NCBI GenBank assembly: GCA_016789305.1
Contig: JAEURJ010000023.1
Location: 310,001-374,000, forward strand
From: Anaerolineales bacterium
GTDB taxonomy: Bacteria; Chloroflexota; Anaerolineae; Anaerolineales; Villigracilaceae
Direction of reading: 5' to 3'
Length of the DNA stretch: 64,000 nucleotides
Part shown: piece after piece, positions 8,551 through 16,871 of the stretch
Numbering within the stretch: position 1 is the first letter of the stretch
How the letters are laid out: each line of letters begins with the position of its first letter
Notes under the pieces: model-generated
Databases searched by the model: none
The model's input: only the letters and a program-made list of their open reading frames with translations
What the model was told of the DNA's origin: nothing
Translations under genes and position numbers: made by a program

Positions 8551-9069
8551 CTACACCAAACTCTGGTCGCAGACATTTCGAAACCCGCATCGCTTACAAC
8601 GGGACGCCTGTTCATGCGAACGAGGGACATCTCTCTTCACGTCATCCTCTTTCATATCCGCCAGCAACTCGATCAAAGCGGACTCCAATTCACGGGTGTA
8701 GTCAATCGCAAAATCACGGTTCTCGTAATGGATAATTCCGTATGGCGGACGTTTGCTGTACGTTTTTTCCACCAGCAAACAATAGGAAGCCAGTTGAAAA
8801 ATGTGCGAGTCATACGGCGCTTCCGGCGCACGGCCCGATTTCACTTCCACCGGGATGATCTGGCCGTTCTTTTCGATCAGATAATCCGGCTTGCCGGTCA
8901 ATTCAAGTGCGGCGTAAAAAAGAGGCTTCTCCACTTTGCCCCAGCCGTTCGTATCGGTGTAAATGACACGTCCGCCGGGCAGACCGGCTTCCTTTTGCTG
9001 CCGCCCGGAGCGGAAGAAAAAGATGAAAGCCAGGAATAAAAGAACCAATGCAAGAATCGGCGTGGACAT
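8551..9069 (-). CDS. Cas4-like membrane nuclease, C-terminal half (split gene)
   Basis: These 172 residues start with a transmembrane helix (about 4-20) and continue with the catalytic part of a Cas4/RecB-type PD-(D/E)XK nuclease: GKPDYLI (Asp) and PVEVKSG (the ExK), then QLASYCLLVE. The C-terminal CKRCGFRNVC supplies three of the four Cys that bind Fe-S in Cas4 proteins. The fourth Cys lies in the upstream frame 9073-9309. The two frames are in the same phase and separated only by one TAG codon and one AAA codon. A nearly leaderless nadK follows. No CRISPR array or cas1/cas2 is present, so this is a solitary Dna2/Cas4-type protein. Confidence 0.8.
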   Translation of the reverse strand: MSTPILALVLLFLAFIFFFRSGRQQKEAGLPGGRVIYTDTNGWGKVEKPLFYAALELTGKPDYLIEKNGQIIPVEVKSGRAPEAPYDSHIFQLASYCLLVEKTYSKRPPYGIIHYENRDFAIDYTRELESALIELLADMKEDDVKRDVPRSHEQASRCKRCGFRNVCDQSLV

Positions 9070-9072
9070 TTT

Positions 9073-9309
9073 CTAGATCACCTGCGCCGTGCAATACGCC
9101 ACCAGTAAAAGAATCGCCGCCAGAAACAGGATCAGGCCAACGGTCCGCGTGAGAAGCGAGGCAAGGACCTGACGGCCATGCTTTTTGTGGAGTTCGGTCC
9201 CTGCAAAAAGCTCAGCTTGATTCTCGGAGGGCGTCCCGTTTTTGCGATACCACCACGAGCGGCGGCAGTATAGATAATTTCCGATATCAGAGGAGCGGAT
9301 GGGTCGCAT
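9073..9309 (-). CDS. Cas4-like membrane nuclease, N-terminal half (split gene)
   Basis: These 78 residues begin at the ATG at 9309. The N-terminal pattern RSSDIGNYLYCRRSWWY is that of the Cas4/Dna2 nuclease start, with the first Fe-S Cys, and GTELHKKHG matches the conserved G-x-x-x-H segment. A transmembrane helix follows (about residues 53-72) and the frame stops at TAG (9075-9073). The downstream half restarts at ATG 9069 in the same phase with a second helix. Joined, they would make a Cas4 nuclease interrupted by a helical hairpin. It may be a nonsense mutation, a stop-codon readthrough, or a functional two-subunit protein. Confidence 0.72.
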   Translation of the reverse strand: MRPIRSSDIGNYLYCRRSWWYRKNGTPSENQAELFAGTELHKKHGRQVLASLLTRTVGLILFLAAILLLVAYCTAQVI

Positions 9310-9315
9310 CCGCCG

Positions 9316-9343
9316 AGTATAGCACAAATTTTCTAATTCGCAA
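9316..9343 (-). promoter_or_regulatory. Promoter of the split Cas4-like gene, apparently leaderless
   Basis: On the minus strand TTGCGA (9343-9338) and TATACT (9321-9316) are 16 bases apart. Transcription would start about 7 bases further, at or next to the A of the ATG at 9309. No Shine-Dalgarno sequence is present. Confidence 0.5.
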
Positions 9344-9429
9344 TTCTGCAACGGATACAAACTTTTCCCACGAATTCCCCACTTAAGCGCGATTAAGGTC
9401 ATAAAAAAGTCTGTGTTAGAATTCTTTAC

Positions 9430-10101
9430 GTGATTGAGACAATAAATTTGGTACTGGCGTCCAATTCGCCGCGCAGAAAACAACTGCTTGCACTCGGGAA
9501 CTGGACGTTCAAAGTGATCGTTTCAGATGTGGATGAAAGCCTGTTGGCCGCCGAGAAGCCGGATGAATATGTTCTGCGGCTCGCGAAAGAAAAAGTATTG
9601 GCTGTTGCAAACAAGGTTTCTTCCGAAAGTATTATCATCGGGTCGGATACTTCGGTGATCGATGGCGATGAGATCCTCGGGAAGCCAAAAGATGCGGAAG
9701 ATGCGGCGCGCATGCTGCGGCAGTTGCGCGGGCGGACTCACCAGGTGTACACGGGTATTGCTGTCCATCGTGCGAGCGATCAAATTATGTTGACCGAGTT
9801 GAGCATTACGAATGTTCCGATGCGGGCTTATAGCGATGACGAGATTACCGCATACGTCAACACAGGCGACCCGTTGGACAAAGCCGGAGCCTACGCCATC
9901 CAGCACCCTGAATTTCAACCGGTTGAATCGATGAGCGGTTGTTACGCGGGCGTGATGGGACTTCCGATGTGCCATGTGGTGCGCGCCTTGAAGAAATTAG
10001 GAGTGCATCCCGTTGATGCGGATGTACCTGCGGCCTGTCAATCCTTGTTAAAGTATGAATGTCCGGTTTCGGGCGCGATCCTGCGCGGCGAAACGGTTTG
10101 A
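9430..10101 (+). CDS. maf: Maf-family nucleotide pyrophosphatase
   Basis: This 223-residue Maf/YceF/YhdE pyrophosphatase hydrolyses non-canonical or UTP/dTTP-type nucleotides to monophosphates. The signature ASNSPRRKQLL is at residues 10-20, then GSDTSV with the catalytic Asp, GKP, and the G-R-x-H-x-V-x-T block (GRTHQVYTG). The extra C-terminal tail (about 25 residues, two Cys) is longer than in E. coli. The start is GTG at 9430. A TAGAAT hexamer at 9417-9422 leaves only 7 bases before it, so the transcript may be leaderless. It heads a plus-strand cluster with a penicillin-binding protein, rsgA and holB. The pairing with a cell-wall gene fits the known neighbourhood of Maf genes. Confidence 0.92.
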   Translation: MIETINLVLASNSPRRKQLLALGNWTFKVIVSDVDESLLAAEKPDEYVLRLAKEKVLAVANKVSSESIIIGSDTSVIDGDEILGKPKDAEDAARMLRQLRGRTHQVYTGIAVHRASDQIMLTELSITNVPMRAYSDDEITAYVNTGDPLDKAGAYAIQHPEFQPVESMSGCYAGVMGLPMCHVVRALKKLGVHPVDADVPAACQSLLKYECPVSGAILRGETV

Positions 10102-10118
10102 AAAGTGAAAGGAAACGA

Positions 10119-12344
10119 ATGAAAGTTTTACGCTGGTTTAATTTACTTCTGATCATTGCTTTTCTCTCTGCTTGTACCGGTGGTTCCAATACACCTGGAC
10201 CCAATACCCCGATAACCTCGATTGACGGTACGCCTCTACCCACCGTTGCAGTAACCATCAAACCCGCTCCAGATGCAAAAGCAGCTGTGACAAAATATTT
10301 GGAAGCCCTGCAAAAAGACGATTATGAAACCATGTACAACCTGCTCACGCAGGAGAGCCGCGCCTCTGTGACCTTGGAGGATTTTTCCAAGCGTTGGAAC
10401 GACTCATTGAACTACATGAGCGCGAAGGAAATCGAGTTTATCGTCAATTCATCGCTGCTCAGCCCATTCAAGGCAGAGGTGGGATACTCGATCACATACA
10501 AAACCGCGTTGGTGGGAGATATTCAAAGAAACATCCTGATCCGAATGAATCTCGAAGAGGAAGCCTGGAAGATCATTTGGGAAGACAGTCAGATCCTGCC
10601 GGAACTGGCGGGCGGCAATCAATTAGTGATGGAATACAGCGTCCCGGCCCGCGGCGATATTTACGACAAGGACGGTCAGGCCATCGTTTCCCAGGACGAT
10701 GCGTTTGCGTTTGGCATTCAAACAGATCAGATCAATTACGAATTGTACGGCACTCTTACTTCCGAGTTTGGTAAATTGTGCGGCTATGATCCCGAATATA
10801 TCAAGGACCTGATCGATGCCGTCGGACCCGGCAATTACATTCCCATGTGCGAAGGGACTCGAGACGAGGCGCAACGCCTGCTCTCGATCAATCCCGGCGG
10901 CATGGTCGCTACGGAATACAGTTCGCGTTATTATGCCCGTTCGGGCATCGCTCCACAGGCCGTTGGTTATACCCAACTCATCCAACCTGAACAATTGAAT
11001 GAATATCGCCGCCTCGGATATCGCGGTGACGAACGCATCGGTCAGACTGGCATCGAGCAGTGGGCAGAGGATTACCTGGCCGGCAAACATGGCGGCATTC
11101 TACGCATTGCCGCACCGGACGGCAGCATCCTTTCCACACTTGGGCAAAGCAGTGCAGAACCGGCAGAGTCGGTGTATCTGACCATTGACCGCAACCTGCA
11201 GATCAACGCTCAAAATGCAATTGAATTCTTCCGCGGTGCCATCGTGATTATGGAGGTGGATACCGGACGAATTCTTGCCATGGCCTCCGGACCTGATTTT
11301 GACCCAAACTATTTCGATCCAGACAACGTCAACTCGATCGGTATCCCAAACTTGATGAACGATGGCAATCAGCCATTGCTTAATCGCGCCTCGCAAGGAC
11401 AATATCCGCTTGGGTCGGTTTTCAAGATTATCACCATGTCTGCGGCATTGGAAAGCGGCTTGTATCTCAAAGACACGCCGTATGACTGTCAATATCACTT
11501 CAATGAATTACCTGATCGCGAGCTCGATGACTGGACATGGGAACATTGTAAACAAAGGCAGCAAGAAGGCTTAGCCTGTAATAGCACTGATAGCGTTCCC
11601 TCGGGCCTGCTCACCTTGCAAGAAGGCTTGATGCGCTCGTGTAATCCTTACTTCTGGCATATCGGGCTGGACCTATTTGCCAACTGGGATCGCGGTGGTG
11701 ATATTGCTAAAATTTCACAGGGTTTTGGATTGGGCGCTCCCACTGGCATTGACGTAATTCCAGAAAGCGCTGGACAAATCCTCGTACCAGCCACAGATAT
11801 TGATGCAGTCAACCAGGCGATTGGGCAAGGCGATGTACAAGTCACACCGCTACAAGTGGTGGACTTTATCGCAGCCATCGCCAATGGCGGGACCTTATAC
11901 AGGCCACAGCTCATTGATCACATCCAACCCGTGGAAGGCGATCCATCGTTTGTCTTCAAACCGGAAGCACGCGGCACACTTCCACTAAACCCGGGAAATC
12001 TCGACATTCTCCGCGAAGCGATGTTGATGGTTACCCAAAATCCGCGCGGTACTGCCCGCTTCAATATCCGCGGCTTGCAATTTATCACCGCCGGCAAAAC
12101 AGGCACCGCAGAATCCGGTAACGGGCTTCCGCACGCGTGGTTCGCTGGTTACACTCAAAACGCAGCCAACACCAACAAGCCTGATATCGCCATCGTAGTG
12201 ATCGTTGAAAACAAGGGCGAGGGTTCCGAATATGCCGTTCCATTGTTCCGCGCCATGGTTGAATCGTATTATTACGGAAGTCCGCAGCGCTATAACTATG
12301 AAAACTTCGAAATCGGTCAGCCGCCCTACACACCCGTTCCATAG
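10119..12344 (+). CDS. Penicillin-binding transpeptidase with MecA-type N-terminal domain, lipoprotein anchor
   Basis: This 741-residue class B penicillin-binding protein cross-links peptidoglycan. It begins with a short signal sequence ending in a lipobox (FLSAC, Cys about 21) in place of the usual transmembrane anchor. It continues with an NTF2-like MecA_N domain (about 45-165), a PBP dimerisation domain opening at PARGDIYD, and a transpeptidase domain. The catalytic motifs are intact: S433-V-F-K436, S507-C-N509 and K660-T-G. I chose ATG 10119 because the hydrophobic leader starts there and AAAGGAAACG precedes it; the frame is open further upstream, inside maf. It resembles PBP2a/PBP3 class B3 proteins, but acquired resistance should not be assumed. 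Confidence 0.88.
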   Translation: MKVLRWFNLLLIIAFLSACTGGSNTPGPNTPITSIDGTPLPTVAVTIKPAPDAKAAVTKYLEALQKDDYETMYNLLTQESRASVTLEDFSKRWNDSLNYMSAKEIEFIVNSSLLSPFKAEVGYSITYKTALVGDIQRNILIRMNLEEEAWKIIWEDSQILPELAGGNQLVMEYSVPARGDIYDKDGQAIVSQDDAFAFGIQTDQINYELYGTLTSEFGKLCGYDPEYIKDLIDAVGPGNYIPMCEGTRDEAQRLLSINPGGMVATEYSSRYYARSGIAPQAVGYTQLIQPEQLNEYRRLGYRGDERIGQTGIEQWAEDYLAGKHGGILRIAAPDGSILSTLGQSSAEPAESVYLTIDRNLQINAQNAIEFFRGAIVIMEVDTGRILAMASGPDFDPNYFDPDNVNSIGIPNLMNDGNQPLLNRASQGQYPLGSVFKIITMSAALESGLYLKDTPYDCQYHFNELPDRELDDWTWEHCKQRQQEGLACNSTDSVPSGLLTLQEGLMRSCNPYFWHIGLDLFANWDRGGDIAKISQGFGLGAPTGIDVIPESAGQILVPATDIDAVNQAIGQGDVQVTPLQVVDFIAAIANGGTLYRPQLIDHIQPVEGDPSFVFKPEARGTLPLNPGNLDILREAMLMVTQNPRGTARFNIRGLQFITAGKTGTAESGNGLPHAWFAGYTQNAANTNKPDIAIVVIVENKGEGSEYAVPLFRAMVESYYYGSPQRYNYENFEIGQPPYTPVP

Positions 12345-12359
12345 GATAGATCCCTTCTA

Positions 12360-13265
12360 GTGACAGAAGCAACACGACATGGTTTGATCATCAAGGCTCA
12401 ATCCGGTTTCTTTACAGTGGAAACGGATGCGGGCCTTGTTGTTTGTCAGCTGCGCGGCAAGTTAAAACAAGGCCGCGCCACCGGCGATATCGCTGCTTTG
12501 GGAGATCGTGTGGAGATCACGGTATTGGATGACGGCAGCGGCGTGGTGGAAAATGTCGAGGAGCGCAAGCAGGCCCTCGTTCGACTCGACCCGCGTCCGC
12601 AGGGAAAGTATCAACAGGTGTTGCTGGCAAATGCCGATCAGGCAGTCTTCATCTTTGCCTGCGCGAATCCGAATCCAAAACTAAAAATGCTCGACCGCTT
12701 TTTGATCATCGCGGAAAAGCAAAAGATCCCGCCGATCATCGTCGCAAATAAAACCGATCTTGTAACGGATGCGAGCGAAGTCTTTGGCTTGTATGAAACC
12801 ATCGGCTATCGCGTCATCTACACTTCGGTGAAGGAAAATAGGGGCGTGGAGGAGTTGCGCGCCGCGCTGGCAAAAAAGATCAGTGCGTTTGCCGGGCCAA
12901 GCGGTGTTGGAAAATCATCCTTGCTAAATACGTTGCAGCCCGGGTTGGGGCTCGCCGTGAATGAGATCAGCAAAGTGATGAACAAAGGGCGGCATACAAC
13001 CGTCACGCGTGAGATGTTTGCATTGAACGGCGGCGGATATGTGGCTGATACGCCGGGTTGGAAGTCGCTGGCTTTATGGGATACGGAGCCGGAGGAAGTG
13101 GACGCGTATTTCCCCGAGCTTGCTCCACTGGTGGCGGAATGTCAATTCAGCGATTGTTCGCACACGCATGAGCCGGGCTGTGCGGTCCGCACTGCGCTGG
13201 ACGCCGGAAAAATCCATCCTGCACGATTCGATTCCTATTTAAAACTGCGCTCCGGCCAGGAATAA
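12360..13265 (+). CDS. rsgA: Small ribosomal subunit biogenesis GTPase RsgA
   Basis: This 301-residue GTPase checks late 30S assembly. It shows the family's circularly permuted GTPase order: an N-terminal OB-fold (about 1-70), then G4 (NKTDL), G1 (GPSGVGKSS at 179-187) and G3 (DTPGW). A C-terminal zinc knuckle with C-x5-C, His and Cys (CQFSDC, HTHEPGC) follows. The start is GTG at 12360, 15 bases after the penicillin-binding protein. The frame shows no later Met before the OB-fold, which supports this start. Length is typical (300-350). Confidence 0.95.
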   Translation: MTEATRHGLIIKAQSGFFTVETDAGLVVCQLRGKLKQGRATGDIAALGDRVEITVLDDGSGVVENVEERKQALVRLDPRPQGKYQQVLLANADQAVFIFACANPNPKLKMLDRFLIIAEKQKIPPIIVANKTDLVTDASEVFGLYETIGYRVIYTSVKENRGVEELRAALAKKISAFAGPSGVGKSSLLNTLQPGLGLAVNEISKVMNKGRHTTVTREMFALNGGGYVADTPGWKSLALWDTEPEEVDAYFPELAPLVAECQFSDCSHTHEPGCAVRTALDAGKIHPARFDSYLKLRSGQE

Positions 13266-13308
13266 TCCCAATTCACGATTTACGGTTTTTGATTTACGAT
13301 TGGCAGCG

Positions 13309-14298
13309 ATGACAAATACTTGGAACATCCTTGGACACGAATGGGCAGTGGACATGCTGCAACAGCACGCGGCGCGCGGGGAATTTCGACATGCGTATCT
13401 TTTCTGCGGACCTCCCGGCCTGGGCCGCCGCACATTGGCTTTGCACTTCGCCCAGGCATTGAACTGCCCCACACCGCTTACACCCGGCGTTCCCTGTGGA
13501 ACCTGCCGCGATTGCAAACAGATCGAAGGCATGCGTCATCCGGATGTGAATATCATTCAAGCCGATTCTGAAGGCGGCACATTGAAGGTGGATCAGGTCC
13601 GCGAAGTGCAGCGCGCCTTGTCGCTCAAACCATATCAAGTTAACTATCGCATTGCATTATTTTTACGCTTTCAGGAAGCGAACGACAACGCGGCAAATGC
13701 CTTATTAAAGACACTTGAAGAAGCCCCAGCTCATGCCGTGTTGATCCTCACCGCAGATACCCCGGAACAATTGCTGCCGACGATCATCTCGCGCTGTGAA
13801 ATCCTGCGGCTGCGTCCCCTGCCTGTCGCAAGTGTTGAAGCGGATCTAATTGCCCGCGGTGTGGAAACCGAACGTGCCCGTTTACTGGCCCATATTTCAG
13901 GCGGACGTCCCGGCTACGCACGCACCCTGGTCGATGATGTCACCTTGCTTGAAAAGCGCGAGGAACGGCTCGACGATCTTCAATCGCTGCTGCCTGCCGC
14001 CCGCGTGGAAAAATTTTCCTACGCTGATAAACTTTCAAAAGACAAGGACGCGATGCGTCAGGCGATCCTGATCTGGTTATCCTACTGGCGGGATGTCTTG
14101 CTGCGCGTGGCAGGCGCCAGCACGCCTTTGGTCAACATCGACCGAAACATGGAGATCGAATTTCTCGCCAGCCGCCTGGATCTCCCGACAGTCCGCCGTG
14201 TGGTGGGCAGCCTCGAAACCGCGCTCGAAAAAATGGAACGCAATGTCAACTCGCGTTTGCTGGCCGAAGTATTGCTGATGGACTGGCCTAAGGCATAG
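13309..14298 (+). CDS. holB: DNA polymerase III subunit delta prime
   Basis: This AAA+ clamp-loader subunit of about 329 residues helps load the sliding clamp. It has a P-loop-like stretch in which the usual Lys is Arg (GPPGLGRRT, about residues 36-44), a zinc module with Cys at CPTPLTPGVPC and CGTCRDC, and the sensor stretch ALLKTLEEAP. The SRC motif (IISRCEIL) of clamp-loader subunits is also present. Loss of the P-loop Lys fits a subunit that need not hydrolyse ATP, as in E. coli delta prime. ATG 13309 is chosen over TTG 13300; neither has a clear ribosome site. A terminator follows. Confidence 0.88.
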   Translation: MTNTWNILGHEWAVDMLQQHAARGEFRHAYLFCGPPGLGRRTLALHFAQALNCPTPLTPGVPCGTCRDCKQIEGMRHPDVNIIQADSEGGTLKVDQVREVQRALSLKPYQVNYRIALFLRFQEANDNAANALLKTLEEAPAHAVLILTADTPEQLLPTIISRCEILRLRPLPVASVEADLIARGVETERARLLAHISGGRPGYARTLVDDVTLLEKREERLDDLQSLLPAARVEKFSYADKLSKDKDAMRQAILIWLSYWRDVLLRVAGASTPLVNIDRNMEIEFLASRLDLPTVRRVVGSLETALEKMERNVNSRLLAEVLLMDWPKA

Positions 14299-14317
14299 CG
14301 GCCTGAACGGTGACAAT

Positions 14318-14356
14318 AAAAGAAGTGCATCGTCCGATGGACGATGCACTTCTTTT
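14318..14356. terminator. Bidirectional terminator between holB and the beta-helix gene
   Basis: An 18-bp inverted repeat (14318-14335 and 14339-14356) has a 3-base loop and A/T tracts at both ends. It lies between two convergent genes. Confidence 0.88.
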
Positions 14357-14371
14357 TGAATTACAGTTTAT

Positions 14372-16759
14372 TTATCGCGCAACAAGGACGAAGGTGCCGG
14401 GGAAATTCACCGTCACAGACACCGTATCGCCCGATTGATTAAATCCAGAGCACAATAATCGACCATCATCCGCGTTATCCGGATAAAGCGGGAAGTATGC
14501 TCCGCCGAATTGCTCGAAGGGAAGCTCGATCCAATCGCCCTGCCCATCCTTCGCGGTCGGGTCCCAATAGAGAATGGAGAGGCGTTTGCCCATCAATTCT
14601 TCTGGGATATGGAAATTCAGTGTGATCAAACCGTCATCCAAAACCGGGATGGGGTTGCCTTCACTATCGAGGCCAACAGTCACTGCATCCGCAAAGGTCA
14701 AACCGACGGGTAATCTACCTGGCAATTCGTCCTGGGGTGTATCAATTACATTGCTATCGCCTTCGAAAGGACAATCCACTTTAACTGTCGTACCGCTGTG
14801 GAGTTGGAAGACAGTACTGGAATATAGTTCACAGTCCTGCTCCACTGGACCGGATTGACCATCTTCCGGGACATCGATAACATTGGGCTCTTTGCCGTCG
14901 CCATCTGGAATTGGCTTTGGTTCCGGTTCCGGGCATGGGTTGGAAAGTGTCTCAACGAATGTATCGCCAAGGCCGTTATTGGCAAATGTTGGACTGTTGA
15001 CCAACGTAAGACTTCCAAGTTCGCCGGGATAGGCATAGATGCCGTACCCACCATTATCTGTATACACACCGCTATCAACATTAATGAGGATGTTATCATC
15101 ACCGAAACAAGCGAAGCTGTAGATGCTATATACTGCTACACCATCACCACCGTTGAATGTGGCAGTCACGTTGACAAGGTCAACGGTACCGGCGGCAACT
15201 GCGAGCAGGCCATAGTCAAGATTGTTCGTGAATAAACTATCCGAGACGGAAACATTTCCATCAAATGATTTGAGCCAGGCACCGCCGTCTGTCAGGAGGC
15301 CGCCATCCACCGTGGTGTTATCCACAGTGATGTTGCCATTGGCAAATGCATGAAGGCCGTACTGGCCGTTTCCGTTGAATTGATTAATATCAATAGTATT
15401 CAGGACAAAAATATTTCCACTGCCGCCAAGGGCGTTGAGATACGCGCCGCCTACGGAATTATTGGAAGCGTCAACATTGTCGAGCGTAATATCACCATTT
15501 GAAGTGACCTCGATGCCTGTCCATGTATTATTATTGAAAAGGCTCCCGCTGACATTGACATTTCCTGTTCCATAATCCGTAAAGATCACGGCACCATTGC
15601 GGTTGGCATTTGAGATCACCGTTGCGAGAGTAACGGACCCGGCGCTATCGATGTAAAGACCCGCTTCGTCGTTATCAGAGAAATTGCCTCCGGTTACTGA
15701 AACATTTCCTGCACCTTCATAGTTGATCAGATCAACGCCATCAAAACCGTTGTTCGTGGCGTCGGTATTGGTCAGTGTGATCGCACCCTCTGATTCAACC
15801 CAAATGCCATTATCGCCATTATTGTCAAAATCGCTGTCGGAAATATCGACACCACCAGCGCCTTGAAGATCGTAGTTGTACAATTCGGCTCCAGCTGCGT
15901 CATTACCATCCCCCTGTATATTATCCAGGGTAATCGTGCCACCCGAGTCAACACCAAGGCCGCTTCCACCGGTATTGTTATTGAAGGTGCTGTCATTTAC
16001 GACCACATTGCCAGTGCCGGCGCATTGTGTGCCATCAAACAAACAAGTGTCCAGGGCGGCCCCATACCCAAGAGAGTTTCCGTTTGATACGATGTTGTTC
16101 AGTGTGATATTTCCAGCAGTTTGAACATAAAGGCCTGCTTCGGCATCTTCCGCATCAATGTTCAGATTGTTCAATGTTACGTTGCCGGTCCAGTTAATGA
16201 TCGAAAGCGAATCATCAAGGCTTGGCGATGCTCCAATAGCAGCATCCCCGCTTGTCCCGCTCCAACCGCCTCGAAATTCCAGGTCACCAAGTGTAGTTAA
16301 AACACTGCCGTCAAACACTATGGGGGATGTATCCAAGGTACTGTTGTAACCGGATTCCACCCAAATGACCCCGGGACCGGTATATCCGGGACCCTGAAGT
16401 ACTGTGATCAAATCTGCAAAAGAAGTTTGGCTGGGGGTACAGCCATTTGCGCCCGGAGTAGGTGTTGCCTGACTTGATGGGCACCAAATCGGGTCGCCTT
16501 CAATAATGATCTGTGCGGCCTCTTCGCTTGCCAATGGTTCGACGCCGTCTTCACTAACCACGACAATCTCAGTCCCTTCCGGAAGTTGCTCGATGATCTC
16601 TGCTACCGTTTCCGCAGGAGGTGTCTCTTCAACAACAGGTTCGGGTGTTCCACCGGTTATGCCGTCATCTGCATGGACCGGCTTTGTGGTGATGGCGCTG
16701 GTCAAGACCACAGCGATCACCGTCAGAAAAACAAGGATCTTATTAAGCTTTTGCGTCAT
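14372..16759 (-). CDS. Secreted right-handed beta-helix repeat protein
   Basis: This 795-residue exported protein has a signal peptide (about 1-30, ending near VHA). From about residue 155 to 560 it has roughly seven to eight degenerate repeats with the pattern G-N-V-x-V-x-x-S-x-F-x-N-N ... G-x-x-L-x-N-V-x-A-x-x-N, which is the rung pattern of parallel beta-helix (pectate-lyase-like) proteins. Asn, Asp and Gly are strongly enriched. An acidic Pro-rich stretch (about 595-640) leads to a C-terminal beta domain ending in FPGTFVLVAR. No catalytic pair can be assigned, so a surface or adhesive role is more likely than an enzyme. It lies alone between two terminator/gap regions. Confidence 0.75.
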   Translation of the reverse strand: MTQKLNKILVFLTVIAVVLTSAITTKPVHADDGITGGTPEPVVEETPPAETVAEIIEQLPEGTEIVVVSEDGVEPLASEEAAQIIIEGDPIWCPSSQATPTPGANGCTPSQTSFADLITVLQGPGYTGPGVIWVESGYNSTLDTSPIVFDGSVLTTLGDLEFRGGWSGTSGDAAIGASPSLDDSLSIINWTGNVTLNNLNIDAEDAEAGLYVQTAGNITLNNIVSNGNSLGYGAALDTCLFDGTQCAGTGNVVVNDSTFNNNTGGSGLGVDSGGTITLDNIQGDGNDAAGAELYNYDLQGAGGVDISDSDFDNNGDNGIWVESEGAITLTNTDATNNGFDGVDLINYEGAGNVSVTGGNFSDNDEAGLYIDSAGSVTLATVISNANRNGAVIFTDYGTGNVNVSGSLFNNNTWTGIEVTSNGDITLDNVDASNNSVGGAYLNALGGSGNIFVLNTIDINQFNGNGQYGLHAFANGNITVDNTTVDGGLLTDGGAWLKSFDGNVSVSDSLFTNNLDYGLLAVAAGTVDLVNVTATFNGGDGVAVYSIYSFACFGDDNILINVDSGVYTDNGGYGIYAYPGELGSLTLVNSPTFANNGLGDTFVETLSNPCPEPEPKPIPDGDGKEPNVIDVPEDGQSGPVEQDCELYSSTVFQLHSGTTVKVDCPFEGDSNVIDTPQDELPGRLPVGLTFADAVTVGLDSEGNPIPVLDDGLITLNFHIPEELMGKRLSILYWDPTAKDGQGDWIELPFEQFGGAYFPLYPDNADDGRLLCSGFNQSGDTVSVTVNFPGTFVLVAR

Positions 16760-16871
16760 ATAAATTCTCCAAAATTACAACAAATGATTTTCGCTGACCA
16801 TAATCGTATCGCGACTGCTCAAAAAGTGACAAATAAAACTTCCTGACCGACTTTGCATTTTTGTTGGGCAG

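Noticed and set aside
8551..9309. CRISPR adaptation module
   Set aside because: Only a Cas4-type nuclease with membrane helices is present; no cas1, cas2 or array in the window.
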